Both the position numbers and the translations under genes were made by a program. Shown one piece after another: positions 1 through 7,491 of a DNA stretch of 46,294 nucleotides (positions are counted from its first letter, which is position 1; each line of letters opens with the position of its first letter). The stretch comes from Clostridiales bacterium. GTDB lineage: Bacteria > Bacillota > Clostridia > Oscillospirales > Oscillospiraceae. Below the pieces are notes generated by a model that was not told the origin of the DNA, made no database searches, and saw nothing but the letters and a program-made list of their open reading frames with translations. The DNA lies in contig JAHAEW010000017.1 in the NCBI GenBank assembly GCA_018374635.1, positions 1 to 46,294 of the forward strand. The letters run 5' to 3'.

Positions 1-31
1 GCATACACCACTTAAAACACAGGAGGGCAAT

Positions 32-232
32 ATGGCACAAAAGCGAATCAGGATGGTTCAGCGTGATATTTTGAACGATCGGCTGCGGCTTCTCTACGAC
101 GACGGAACGCAAGGTGTTCTGGAGTATGGGGAAGCCGTTTCCCGTTCCAAGGCGCCTGCCATCATCAAACCGAACGACTTTGTTGGGCTGACGCTCAAGC
201 AGGCCAAACTGAAACTTGGCATCAAGAATTGA
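32..232 (+). CDS. Small early phage protein, function unknown (66 aa)
   Basis: I do not recognise this protein. ATG at 32 follows an AGGAGG box at 21-26, so the start is well placed. The product is basic, with many Lys and Arg residues, and has no membrane segment or cysteine motif. A GATATTTT copy (65-72) lies in its coding frame as Asp-Ile-Leu. It is first in a run of co-directional small genes; the DUF5662 gene begins 10 bases after its stop. What lies upstream is outside the window, so its operon start is unknown. Confidence 0.7.
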   Translation: MAQKRIRMVQRDILNDRLRLLYDDGTQGVLEYGEAVSRSKAPAIIKPNDFVGLTLKQAKLKLGIKN

Positions 233-242
233 GGTGCGGCCC

Positions 243-1140
243 GTGAGTTACCAATACGATTTATATTTACAAAAGCACAAGGCCAACGTGAAAAAAGGGT
301 TTTGACTGGCTTCAGACCAACATGCCCTGGCTCTTTGAGGGGAAACCGGACGCTGCTTGGCAGACCGAGTTCGAGCATGATGCGTCCAAATCAAAGCCGG
401 ATGAGTACGAGGCCTATGACGCTTATTTCTATGGAGGCAACCGCTCCTATGCTGTTGTCCAGGCGTTCCAAAGAGCCTGGCTCCTGCACATCCACCGCAA
501 TCCCCATCACTGGCAGCACTGGGTTCTAATCAACGATGACCCCGGTGAAGGCGAAGTCCTGCTGGAGATGCCTTACAATTATATTATTGAGATGATCTGC
601 GACTGGTGGGCCTTCAGCTGGGCGGAAGGTGATCTGAGCGAGATCTTCTCGTGGTATGATGAACACAAGGACTATATCAAACTGAACCCGAAGACCCGCG
701 AAACCGTGGAAGATATTCTCTGGGAACTCCGGGGCCGGCTTGGATTTAATGTCCTTGCTCATCATGGCGTCAAAGGTCAGAAGTGGGGCGTTCGTAATGG
801 GCCGCCGTATCCGCTTGATAAAACCGGGAAGTCTGATACAATAGTGACAAAAACCATCAAAGGACACACTGCTCCTTCTAAGCGAGATGAACCGGACAGT
901 GTTGTCGACCATGTTACTTCTGACAGTAGCGTTAAAACTCGTGCCTTTTATGACGGCGATGGTTGGAAAGTAAAGGAGATACACACAACCGATCACGGAA
1001 ACCCAAAACACCATTCGTATGGAAGTCATGGCGAGCACATTCATTATTATGAGTGGGATCGTGAAACCGGAAAACGAATTAGTAGCACTCAGGAAGAGAT
1101 ACCGGAGGATTTAAGGAAGGAGAATGATGATATTTTATGA
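243..1140 (+). CDS. DUF5662 protein with C-terminal HHGVKGQKWGVR tag; needs a +1 frameshift at 300-306
   Basis: The body (304 onward) matches the DUF5662 phage family: HDASK near its start, then PHHWQHWVL, MPYNYIIEMICDWW and SWYDEHK. The expected N-terminus, MSYQYDLYLQKHKANVKKGF, is read from GTG 243 (GAGGTG at 233-238) but ends at TGA 303; the rest continues one base later from GAC 304. Joined, it makes about 298 aa. The junction reads AAA AAA GGG UUU UGA C, like the +1 site of prfB; a one-base T insertion in the sequence would look the same. ATG 322 in the long frame has no ribosome site, so I prefer the joined gene. Around residues 173-192 is HHGVKGQKWGVRNGPPYPL, the motif seen in the head-module proteins, followed by a hydrophilic histidine-rich tail. 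Role unknown. Confidence 0.75.
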
Positions 1141-1373
1141 CTTTAGAAGAGTTTGTAGCGATTCTGAGCGATGAGTATGCCACGGCCGAGTTTGAGTACA
1201 ACGGCAAGCGATGTGGCATCGAGCCAGAAACCAGCGATTCAAATACCACCTATGCGATGTGGTATGGCGAGACCTGGAAAGACTATTCAGACATAGATGA
1301 CCTTCTTTCGGACGACTTCTTCGATGGACGCTCCCTTCGTGATATTTTCGATTCGGTTGACGTGCAGTTCTAA
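1137..1373 (+). CDS. Small acidic phage protein, unknown function (78 aa)
   Basis: The start overlaps the stop of the DUF5662 gene in an ATGA junction, which indicates translational coupling. The protein is strongly acidic, with runs such as DIDDLLSDDFFDG near residues 53-65, and has no membrane segment. GATATTTT occurs right before its start (1129-1136) and again near its 3' end (1341-1348). I do not recognise a family. An acidic, DNA-mimic-like charge pattern is visible, but no function can be assigned from that alone. Confidence 0.65.
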   Translation: MTLEEFVAILSDEYATAEFEYNGKRCGIEPETSDSNTTYAMWYGETWKDYSDIDDLLSDDFFDGRSLRDIFDSVDVQF

Positions 1374-1424
1374 CTCATGATTTAACGAGCATTAGTCTGA
1401 ACCGGAAGGTGAAAAGGAGTTCGC

Positions 1425-1583
1425 ATGGTTAAAAAGTATGACAAAGTCCGCCTGAAGGACGGAAGGACAGCAACCATTGTCGAGGTCTTGGAGGAAGGCG
1501 TTGCCTATCTGGCCGATATTGACTTACCCGGTCCTGATTGGGATACGGAGGAGATTCGCCAGGAAGACATCGAAGAGGATTGA
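1425..1583 (+). CDS. Small phage protein (52 aa), unknown function
   Basis: ATG 1425 is preceded by AAAAGGAG (1411-1418). The 52-residue product begins MVKKYDKVRLKDGRTATIVE and ends in an acidic tail; the opening looks like a small beta-barrel (KOW/SH3-like: 'KVRLKDGRTATIVEVLEEGVAYLADI'-type pattern described here only by positions 6-31). The stop TGA (1581-1583) lies inside a TTGATATTT element. It is followed after 3 bases by the next small gene. The function is unknown; the barrel idea is an inference from residue pattern. Confidence 0.6.
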   Translation: MVKKYDKVRLKDGRTATIVEVLEEGVAYLADIDLPGPDWDTEEIRQEDIEED

Positions 1584-1586
1584 TAT

Positions 1587-1754
1587 TTGAACGCTATGAA
1601 AGTACGCTGGAAAGGCGAAACCGAGTTCCTGATGCTTACACACGATAAAGTTTATACCGTTCTTGGCATGAAAAAGGGTTGGTATAGGCTGGTCGACGAC
1701 AGCGGTGAAGATTATCTGTACCCTCCTGAGAACTTCGAGATCGTGGAAGAGTAA
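1587..1754 (+). CDS. Small phage protein (55 aa), unknown function
   Basis: TTG 1587 is 8 bases after AGAGG and is a better start than ATG 1596, which is too far from it; either gives a product of 52-55 aa. The segment FLMLTHDKVYTVLGMKKGWY (about residues 14-33) followed by a YLYPPENFE tail is a pattern I have seen in many small Firmicutes phage proteins of unknown role. It probably folds as a small beta-barrel (inference). A diverged motif, TTATATTTA, follows its stop. Confidence 0.6.
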   Translation: MNAMKVRWKGETEFLMLTHDKVYTVLGMKKGWYRLVDDSGEDYLYPPENFEIVEE

Positions 1755-1805
1755 TTATATTTATGAGCCTTTAGAGTTCTAAGCCCACAGGAAAGGAGAA
1801 AAACT

Positions 1806-3008
1806 GTGATAACAATTCAAGGGCAATACAACACTGCTATTTGCTACACCAATGAGCTGGAAGGAGCGGCTCGGGAGCAGATTCAAGCTGTTTGTGACCG
1901 GCCTGAGTTTGCAGGCTGTAAAATCCGCATTATGCCCGATGTCCATGCGGGTAAAGGCTGTACCATCGGCACCACTATGACCATTCAGGACAAGATCGTC
2001 CCCGGTATGGTAGGCGTGGATATTGGCTGTGGTATGGAAACTGTGGAACTGGCCGAACGCGAGATTGACTTCGCCAAGCTGGATGCGCTGATTCGGGAGA
2101 AGATTCCCTACGGCCGAGAAATCCGCGATATTCCCCATCCTCTCAATTCGGAAATCGACTTGACCCAGCTCCGTTGTGCCGACCAGGTCAATCTTGACCG
2201 AGCAGTTCACAGCATCGGCTCTTTGGGAGGCGGTAACCACTTTATTGAGGTAGACCAAGCCGGGGACGGGCGGCTGTTTCTCGTGATTCACTCCGGGAGC
2301 CGACATCTCGGAACGGAAGTGGCCGACTATTATCAAAACGAAGGCCGCCGGGCACTCTGGGGCGGAGCCCGTCATCAGATTCAGGAGACCATTGCCCAGT
2401 TGAAAGCGGAGGGGCGTTTCCAGGAAATTCAGAAGACCATTACGGCGCTGAAGAAAGAGCACGTGTTGGATATTCCGAAAGACCTGGCCTATGTGGAGGG
2501 TAAGTTGTTCGACGACTACATCCACGACATGAAGTTGACCCAGCGCTTCGCCGTTCTGAACCGAAAAGCTATGGCGGACATCATCGTGTCCGGGATGGGA
2601 TTCACGATTACGGACGAATTCACCACCATCCATAATTATATTGATACGGACGCCATGATCCTTCGCAAAGGCTCCGTTTCTGCCAAAGCTGGCGAAAAGC
2701 TGCTCATCCCCATCAACATGCGTGACGGAAGCCTGATCTGCATTGGCAAGGGAAATGAAGAGTGGAACTGCTCCGCTCCGCATGGCGCGGGAAGACTGAT
2801 GAGCCGGCGAGCTGCGCTCAATACGTTGTCTATGGAAACCTTCCGGTCGGAAATGGAAGGCATCTATACGACCTGTGTGGTGCCGGATACGTTGGACGAA
2901 TCTCCCATGGCGTATAAGAGCATGGATGAGATTATCGCACAAATCGGCCCCACAGCGGACATTGTGGAGCGTATTCGCCCGGTCTACAACTTCAAAGCCT
3001 CGGATTAA
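1806..3008 (+). CDS. rtcB: RtcB-type RNA ligase (3'-phosphate RNA repair), short form
   Basis: RtcB joins RNA 3'-phosphate or 2',3'-cyclic phosphate ends to 5'-OH ends using GTP and Mn2+, and repairs cleaved tRNA. Family motifs are intact: MPDVHAGKGCTIG (43-55), GVDIGCGM (70-77, Asp72/Cys75 as metal ligands), GGGNHF with His145, IHSGSRHLG with His162, and APHGAGR with His326, the residue expected to carry GMP. At 400 aa it is the compact form rather than the longer canonical one. GTG 1806 follows AAAGGAG with good spacing. In a phage it would most simply counter host nucleases that cut tRNA during infection (inference). A terminator-like hairpin follows. It is the only early gene over 1 kb without an internal GATATTT. 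Confidence 0.92.
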   Translation: MITIQGQYNTAICYTNELEGAAREQIQAVCDRPEFAGCKIRIMPDVHAGKGCTIGTTMTIQDKIVPGMVGVDIGCGMETVELAEREIDFAKLDALIREKIPYGREIRDIPHPLNSEIDLTQLRCADQVNLDRAVHSIGSLGGGNHFIEVDQAGDGRLFLVIHSGSRHLGTEVADYYQNEGRRALWGGARHQIQETIAQLKAEGRFQEIQKTITALKKEHVLDIPKDLAYVEGKLFDDYIHDMKLTQRFAVLNRKAMADIIVSGMGFTITDEFTTIHNYIDTDAMILRKGSVSAKAGEKLLIPINMRDGSLICIGKGNEEWNCSAPHGAGRLMSRRAALNTLSMETFRSEMEGIYTTCVVPDTLDESPMAYKSMDEIIAQIGPTADIVERIRPVYNFKASD

Positions 3009-3030
3009 ACAAAATACGAAAAAAAAAAGA

Positions 3031-3073
3031 ATGCCTCGAATTGTGTAACAGCAGTTCGGGGCATTTATATTTT
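3031..3073 (+). terminator. Terminator-like hairpin after rtcB
   Basis: Arms ATGCCTCGAA (3031-3040) and TTCGGGGCAT (3055-3064) pair over 10 bp with one G-U, with a 14-nt loop, followed by TTATATTTTC. An A-run (3019-3028) lies just before the stem, so it may work in both directions. It separates rtcB from the next small gene. The U-tract is interrupted, and it coincides with a diverged copy of the TTGATATTTT motif. Confidence 0.6.
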
Positions 3074-3088
3074 CTGGAAAGGAGCGAC

Positions 3089-3313
3089 ATGAAAGGGATT
3101 TATCAGAGTGTGCCCGACTGCATCGCTTGTATGAATTTGGGGTGGGCTCCCGAAGGAGCCTGTTCGGGATGCCTCAGATTGGCAAAAGAGCGCGCCGAAG
3201 AGGTTGATATTTTACAGCTCGGCGTTGGTCTCTTCGCAGACAAGGCCGTTATCAAGAAAACGAACGGAGCACTGGCAACCGTTCCGATGAGTGAACTCAC
3301 CATTATCGATTGA
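3089..3313 (+). CDS. Small protein with paired CxxC zinc motif (74 aa)
   Basis: ATG 3089 lies 6 bases after GGAAAGGAG and gives 74 aa. Cys11-x2-Cys14 and Cys25-x2-Cys28 form a treble-clef or ribbon-like zinc site within the first 30 residues; the rest is a short alpha/beta tail. A longer frame opens upstream at 3041 but it would run through the hairpin at 3031-3064 and lacks a ribosome site. Exact TTGATATTTT copies lie inside (3204-3213) and across the stop (3310-3319). It could bind nucleic acid or a protein partner; no family was recognised. Confidence 0.7.
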   Translation: MKGIYQSVPDCIACMNLGWAPEGACSGCLRLAKERAEEVDILQLGVGLFADKAVIKKTNGALATVPMSELTIID

Positions 3314-3336
3314 TATTTTAAAAAGGAGAAAACACC

Positions 3337-4383
3337 ATGAACGAAATGAATGCAAATGCGGTCGAAACCAAGGAACCCGAGAACGCTACGGCGTCTACCC
3401 CTCCGAAGATCATCGCGGTGGATTTCGACGGCTGTCTGGTCACAAACAAGTTCCCGGAGGTCGGCGATCCGATCAACAAGACCATCTCTCGGCTCAAGCA
3501 GGAGCAAGCCAATGGCGCCAAGGTCATCCTCTGGACCAATCGAGTCGGAGAGGCTTTGGAAAAGGCGCTGGCATTCTGCAAAGAGCAGGGTATCCATCTG
3601 GACGCGGTCAATGAGAATCTGCCGGAGATCATCAAGGCCTTTGGGGGCGATACCAGAAAGATATTCGCCAATGAGTATTGGGATGACCGGGCGGTCTACA
3701 TGGCCGAGGAAGAAGATTCCTGGGCTGCTCAGGAGGTTGCCCTTGCCTGTCAGAGTGAGCGGGAGGCTTCGGAGGGTACGGACGACTGGGCCTATGGCGT
3801 GCTCTGCTATGAGAGCGCCCTTCGGGCTTATCAAACGCTGGCCCGAGATGGCCACTCCGGATTCAGTATCCAGATCACCAAGAGCATTCTAAACCGCCTG
3901 ATCGATGGTAAGTGTCTGACCCCCATCGAAGACACTCCGGATATTTGGAGCGATATCACCGGCGAGTGTAGCTGGAAAGAAGGGTATCAGAAGTACCAGT
4001 GTAAACGTATGTTCTCCCTGTTCAAAGAAATCGCTCCGGACGGGACGGCTACTTATTCCGATATAGACCGGGTTTGCGGCATCAACGTCAACTATCCTAG
4101 TGCGGCGTTTAGTAATGGGATGATGACTCGTCTTATCGACACGATCTTCCCTATTACCATGCCCTATCTGCCCTCTACCAAGAAGTATCGCGTCTTCTCC
4201 GAGGACTTCCTGGTTGACCCAAAGAATGGCGACTATGATACTGTCGCTTATCTTTATATTCTCACACCCGACGATAAGCGGATCGAGCTGAACCGTTACT
4301 TCAAAGAAGAGGATGGTAAGATGGTCCCCATCGAGAAAGCTGAGTATGAGGAGAGAAAGGCCAAACGGGTGAAGAAAAAATGA
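3337..4383 (+). CDS. HAD-like hydrolase domain fused to a phage C-terminal domain (348 aa)
   Basis: Residues about 24-130 are HAD-like. AVDFDGCLVTNKFPEVGDP gives the nucleophile Asp pair of motif I (DFDG), ILWTNR is motif II, and YWDDRAVY is the motif IV-like acidic pair. Such small caps-less HADs act on phosphate esters of nucleotides or sugars. Residues about 140-290 (WAYGVLCYESALRAYQTL, then WSDITGECSWKEGYQKYQC) match a domain I know only from gut phage proteins of unknown function, and the tail is Lys-rich. AAAAAGGAG precedes ATG 3337 directly after a TTGATATTTT element. The substrate cannot be inferred. It overlaps the next gene by 4 bases. Confidence 0.75.
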   Translation: MNEMNANAVETKEPENATASTPPKIIAVDFDGCLVTNKFPEVGDPINKTISRLKQEQANGAKVILWTNRVGEALEKALAFCKEQGIHLDAVNENLPEIIKAFGGDTRKIFANEYWDDRAVYMAEEEDSWAAQEVALACQSEREASEGTDDWAYGVLCYESALRAYQTLARDGHSGFSIQITKSILNRLIDGKCLTPIEDTPDIWSDITGECSWKEGYQKYQCKRMFSLFKEIAPDGTATYSDIDRVCGINVNYPSAAFSNGMMTRLIDTIFPITMPYLPSTKKYRVFSEDFLVDPKNGDYDTVAYLYILTPDDKRIELNRYFKEEDGKMVPIEKAEYEERKAKRVKKK

Positions 4384-4499
4384 AGCATGGCTGGGATGAC
4401 ATTTTGCGTTTTCTATTCAATGCTGTTTTGATCCTGGCCATCATCGGTCTTCTATTCCTCGTGAAATTACTCTTTGACTTTGTGAGGTGGGTACTGTGA
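4380..4499 (+). CDS. Single-pass small membrane protein (39 aa)
   Basis: ATGA overlap with the upstream gene gives coupled translation. The 39-residue product is almost entirely one hydrophobic helix, from LRFLFNAVLILAIIGLLFLV (about residues 9-28) on, flanked by charged residues. It overlaps the next gene by 4 bases (GTGA). This kind of tiny early membrane peptide could act on host membranes or exclude other phages, but nothing in the sequence shows which. Confidence 0.55.
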   Translation: MKHGWDDILRFLFNAVLILAIIGLLFLVKLLFDFVRWVL

Positions 4500-4660
4500 A
4501 AAATTTTGACACGGTTTTGGTCGGCTTTGACCACAGCCACGGCGACCCCGCGGTATTGATCGTCGGGCGGAAAGCACCTGGCGATAATGTTCGCATCATC
4601 AACCAGTTCCAAGGCAAAGAGGCTGAGGAACTGTATCAGAAACTTGTTGGGGAGGAATAA
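4496..4660 (+). CDS. Small phage protein (54 aa), unknown function
   Basis: GTG 4496 overlaps the previous stop and lies after GTGAGGTGG (4481-4489), a plausible ribosome site. The product starts MKNFDTVLVGFDHSHGDPAV and looks like a small alpha/beta protein with a 'VLIVGRK' strand and a C-terminal helix (AEELYQKLVGEE). I do not recognise a family. The stop is 2 bases before the next start. Confidence 0.55.
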   Translation: MKNFDTVLVGFDHSHGDPAVLIVGRKAPGDNVRIINQFQGKEAEELYQKLVGEE

Positions 4661-4662
4661 AA

Positions 4663-4989
4663 ATGCTTGAGAAAAGGCTTGGCAAAATTGACTTTGCTGA
4701 GTTTGGTACTATGCGAGATTATTCATTTCAACTGGGGCTCCAACTTGGGTTCTCGATGTCTGGCAGTGGCGTTATGGATGCTGGTAAATATACGGTGAAT
4801 ATGTCTCCCGACTGCCACTGGGAAATGGAAACTCGCAACAGCAATCTTGCAGAATCCCTTGACCACGTGACTAGAATCCTCAAGGATGCAAAGGTGAACT
4901 ATGTTTCCGAGTTGCTTGGAAAACCTGTCGAAGTAACTTTGGAAGATGGCGTGTTTAAGGACTTCCGAATTCTTACGGAGGTTCTTTGA
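4663..4989 (+). CDS. Phage protein of unknown function (108 aa)
   Basis: ATG 4663 follows GGGGAGGAA closely. The product has no membrane segment, zinc motif or nucleotide-binding loop. The middle (about residues 28-60) is rich in Ser, Gly and Asn and the end has a strand pattern (KPVEVTLEDGVFKDFRILTE). The stop TGA is inside a TTGATATTT element (4986-4994), and the next ribosome site follows it directly. No family recognised. Confidence 0.65.
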   Translation: MLEKRLGKIDFAEFGTMRDYSFQLGLQLGFSMSGSGVMDAGKYTVNMSPDCHWEMETRNSNLAESLDHVTRILKDAKVNYVSELLGKPVEVTLEDGVFKDFRILTEVL

Positions 4990-5011
4990 TATTTGAAGGA
5001 GGAGAAAAAGC

Positions 5012-5407
5012 ATGACTATCGGCGGTTGGATTGCATTTGTGTTATTTGCGGCACTCATTTTATGTGCCGGCATCGCGGGCGCGTGTCTGATTGAGAACGT
5101 CCTCGGAAAGATTATCAGTGTGGCGGTTGCCATTCTGCTGATTTTGGGGTTGTTCTTCGGTATGCGCTGGTACTTCCAGAACACCGCATCTGGCCAGCGG
5201 GCCATGACGGATCAGAAAAGCGATTTAGACAATGGACTCGAACGGACGGTGACAATTTATACAGCCGACGGAGAGATCATTGCACAGTACACCGGGAAAA
5301 TTGATATAGAGGGCAATGACGGCGGCTATGTTCTCTTTGACTATGAGGGGAAGCGCTATACCTATTACAACTGCTTTGTAGAGTCCATCGCTGAAATCAG
5401 GCCTTGA
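5012..5407 (+). CDS. Membrane protein with soluble C-terminal beta domain (131 aa)
   Basis: Two hydrophobic helices (about residues 5-27 and 33-52) are followed by a soluble domain with repeating strands (TVTIYTADGEIIAQYTGK, then YVLFDYEGKRYTYYNCF). ATG 5012 follows AAGGAGGAG. Its stop is within an exact TTGATATTTT (5404-5413). It is next to a predicted lipoprotein, so this pair probably acts at the host envelope; superinfection exclusion is a reasonable but unproved idea. Proteins of this design are common in Clostridia phages and prophages. Confidence 0.7.
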   Translation: MTIGGWIAFVLFAALILCAGIAGACLIENVLGKIISVAVAILLILGLFFGMRWYFQNTASGQRAMTDQKSDLDNGLERTVTIYTADGEIIAQYTGKIDIEGNDGGYVLFDYEGKRYTYYNCFVESIAEIRP

Positions 5408-5429
5408 TATTTTCGGAAAAGGAGAAAAC

Positions 5430-5711
5430 ATGAAACGCATTTACGTCGGCGCACTCTTGTGCGCTATTTTGTCGTTAGGGCTATTGACTGGGTGCGACCA
5501 AGGCGTTGCTCGCTCTTTTGGTGGCGATATGACTTTGGAACTGGAACCCGGCCAAAAACTGGAGATGATCACTTGGAAAGATGATTCTTTGTGGTATCTC
5601 ACTCGGCCAATGCAAGATGGAGAGGAGCCGGAAACACATACTTTCCAACAGTCATCCGAGTTCGGAGTGTTTGAGGGCACCGTGACTATCGTTGAGTCTG
5701 CTGAGGAGTAG
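5430..5711 (+). CDS. Predicted lipoprotein (93 aa)
   Basis: The N-terminus has a basic start (MKR), a hydrophobic core and a lipobox ending LLTGC, with Cys22 as the lipidation site. The mature part is a small beta-rich domain (WKDDSLWYLTRPMQDGEEPE, about residues 49-68). ATG 5430 follows AAAAGGAG behind a TTGATATTTT element. It would be anchored on the outer face of the cell membrane of a Gram-positive host. Phage lipoproteins often block DNA entry of related phages; that is inference by analogy here. Confidence 0.75.
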   Translation: MKRIYVGALLCAILSLGLLTGCDQGVARSFGGDMTLELEPGQKLEMITWKDDSLWYLTRPMQDGEEPETHTFQQSSEFGVFEGTVTIVESAEE

Positions 5712-5748
5712 TTCACATTGATATCTGAAAAAGGAGAAAGACCGAACT

Positions 5749-6291
5749 ATGAAGGAGAAGTTTACCAAGAAACTATTTGGGAAATCATCGCCTAAGTCAT
5801 GGAAGCCTCCCTACCCCTCTTCTCCTGTGCAAAAAGTCCCCCAACCTCAAGCATCAAATTCTGAAACCACTCAGAGAAAACTCAGTCCACGGGAACGATT
5901 TGAGCCGATTATTTCCAGGCCCATAGAACTGGAAAAGGTAACCCTTCACCTTCATGATGCAGATGGTGAACGCGAAATCAAAACCTGCTATGGCGATATT
6001 TATAAAATCGTCAATGCTCTGATGGATTATGCCAGACTGCTGGAATTGGCCTGTGATGAGTGGGGATTGGAAGGGTTCCATCGTGCCACTTATGAATATC
6101 ATGCTGAAAAGCTTCGCGCCATTGCGAAAAAGTATCAAGCCGGGATCGGCTATGATTACGACGCGACTTTGGTTAGGTGCGAAGCGAAAAAGAAAAAGCC
6201 GCATAAGGACGATGACATAGGCGGCGACGCTATGGAACTGGCACTTAAACAGGCACGTCGCCAAGCTCAAAAGGAGGAAAAAACACCATGA
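5749..6291 (+). CDS. Phage protein of unknown function (180 aa)
   Basis: ATG 5749 follows AAAAAGGAG. The first 60 residues are basic and proline/serine-rich and probably disordered; residues about 60-150 form a helical domain (GDIYKIVNALMDYARLLELA and so on), and the tail is a charged helix ending QARRQAQKEEKTP. A GATATTT copy lies inside (5995). The gene overlaps the next by 4 bases (ATGA), suggesting coupling with the P-loop NTPase. I do not recognise the family; a DNA- or RNA-binding accessory role would suit the charge but is not shown. Confidence 0.65.
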   Translation: MKEKFTKKLFGKSSPKSWKPPYPSSPVQKVPQPQASNSETTQRKLSPRERFEPIISRPIELEKVTLHLHDADGEREIKTCYGDIYKIVNALMDYARLLELACDEWGLEGFHRATYEYHAEKLRAIAKKYQAGIGYDYDATLVRCEAKKKKPHKDDDIGGDAMELALKQARRQAQKEEKTP

Positions 6292-6818
6292 CAGTCTACA
6301 TCGCCGGGAGACAGACAGGTAAAACTGTATTTCTGATTCAGCAATCCGCAAGAACCGGCGCTGTCATTGTAGCACCGACCTACCAGATGGTGGGGTATAT
6401 CGACCGTATGGCTCGCGACCTCGGTTTGCAGATCCCGCCTCCTATTACTGTCGCCGATTGGATTCGAGGCCTCGTCCGCCAGCGCGAAGGCCATGACAAA
6501 ACTTATCTGGTTGACGAGCTGCAAATGATGCTGCACCAGCTGAATGTTGAGGCCGCAACGCTGGATGAAAATTATAAGGAGATGGTTCGTATGTTCGGAG
6601 TAAAAGAAACCTGCTGCACTAAATGCGGCCATAGGGATGTGTGCCAATACAAAGAGGAGTATTTGGCGGCCCAGGCTGCTGTGGATGAAGTCAGTGTCAA
6701 CTTACCCTCAAAGGGTGACAAGTCTATCAGAAGCATTCGGCTTCGGGATATTTCCTGGATCGAGCCGACAGAGCTGAAGTGCCGTTATTTCCATCAGAGT
6801 ACAGGAACAGTTCGGTAA
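6288..6818 (+). CDS. P-loop NTPase-like protein with Cys cluster (176 aa)
   Basis: MTVYIAGRQTGKTVFLIQQS at the very N-terminus carries a Walker A loop (GRQTGKT, residues 7-13), and KTYLVDELQMML (about 70-81) is Walker B-like with the Asp-Glu pair. This is the core of a small AAA-like or helicase-like ATPase lacking the C-terminal motor half. Residues about 107-121 (CCTKCGHRDVCQY) give a cysteine cluster that may bind zinc or an iron-sulfur centre. Start overlaps the upstream stop. Targets are unknown; DNA handling is the likely area. Confidence 0.7.
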   Translation: MTVYIAGRQTGKTVFLIQQSARTGAVIVAPTYQMVGYIDRMARDLGLQIPPPITVADWIRGLVRQREGHDKTYLVDELQMMLHQLNVEAATLDENYKEMVRMFGVKETCCTKCGHRDVCQYKEEYLAAQAAVDEVSVNLPSKGDKSIRSIRLRDISWIEPTELKCRYFHQSTGTVR

Positions 6819-6841
6819 TCGGAATCCGGGAGGAAAACCTG

Positions 6842-7093
6842 ATGCTTGAGAAAACGCTGATTGATCTTGCGCATCGCCATTTTGAAATTATGTGGAGATA
6901 TGAAGCAATGACCAACTCCATCATTGTCCATATGGAAAAACGATACAAGCAGCAGTGGCATAAACAAAATTACCGGGTTACGTTTAGAGAAATCGGTTGC
7001 TCCGGCGGCTTTGAAGTGTTTATGACCATGCTTCTCAAACACTTAGCCGATGAAACAGACCGAACGATCAAAGTGAACTGCAATTCAGATTGA
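6842..7093 (+). CDS. Phage protein of unknown function (83 aa)
   Basis: ATG 6842 follows GGGAGGAAAACC with good spacing; a longer frame opens at 6779 but overlaps the NTPase gene and has no ribosome site. The product has a helical first half (HRHFEIMWRYEAMTNSIIVH) and a strand-turn second half (YRVTFREIGCSGGFEVFM). The stop is inside an exact TTGATATTTT (7090-7099). No family recognised. Confidence 0.6.
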   Translation: MLEKTLIDLAHRHFEIMWRYEAMTNSIIVHMEKRYKQQWHKQNYRVTFREIGCSGGFEVFMTMLLKHLADETDRTIKVNCNSD

Positions 7094-7117
7094 TATTTTG
7101 AAAGGAGAAATCTGTTT

Positions 7118-7471
7118 ATGAATGAGAAAGTGATGCGCCATAAGACAATCTGCGATGAGCTGAATAGCTTGTACGAGCGGAAGAACCATGACTATGGCGA
7201 CAGTTTCCACCAGACCTTCGTAGAAGAGGGTTTAGCCATGACCCGGATTCGGCTGGGGGACAAGTTCTCCCGGTTCAAAACTCTTTCCCGCCTTTCTGCA
7301 AATGACGCCGGCCAGCAGCGGGTCACTGATGAGTCTATTCGGGACACTTTGATGGATCTGGCCAACTATGCCATTATGACCATTCTGGAGATGGATATGG
7401 AGAAGGGGGCAAAAATGCTTGACCCCAATGCCGCCTGTATGGCGATTGAGCGCTTGCGAAGCCCGCAATGA
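7118..7471 (+). CDS. Nmad1/DUF1599-like protein (117 aa)
   Basis: The pattern KNHDYGDSF (about residues 23-31), DKFSRFK (48-54) and DESIRDTLMDLANYAIM (about 71-87) is that of DUF1599, named nucleotide-modification-associated domain 1. The family is all-helical, related in look to all-alpha NTP pyrophosphohydrolases, and occurs in phages with modified nucleotides. Conserved Asp/Glu-containing helices would hold metal. A role in nucleotide pool handling is inferred from the family; no partner modification enzyme is visible in this window. Its stop is within ATGATATTTT (7468-7477), followed at once by the next AGGAGG. Confidence 0.75.
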   Translation: MNEKVMRHKTICDELNSLYERKNHDYGDSFHQTFVEEGLAMTRIRLGDKFSRFKTLSRLSANDAGQQRVTDESIRDTLMDLANYAIMTILEMDMEKGAKMLDPNAACMAIERLRSPQ

Positions 7472-7491
7472 TATTTTAGGAGGTAAAAATC

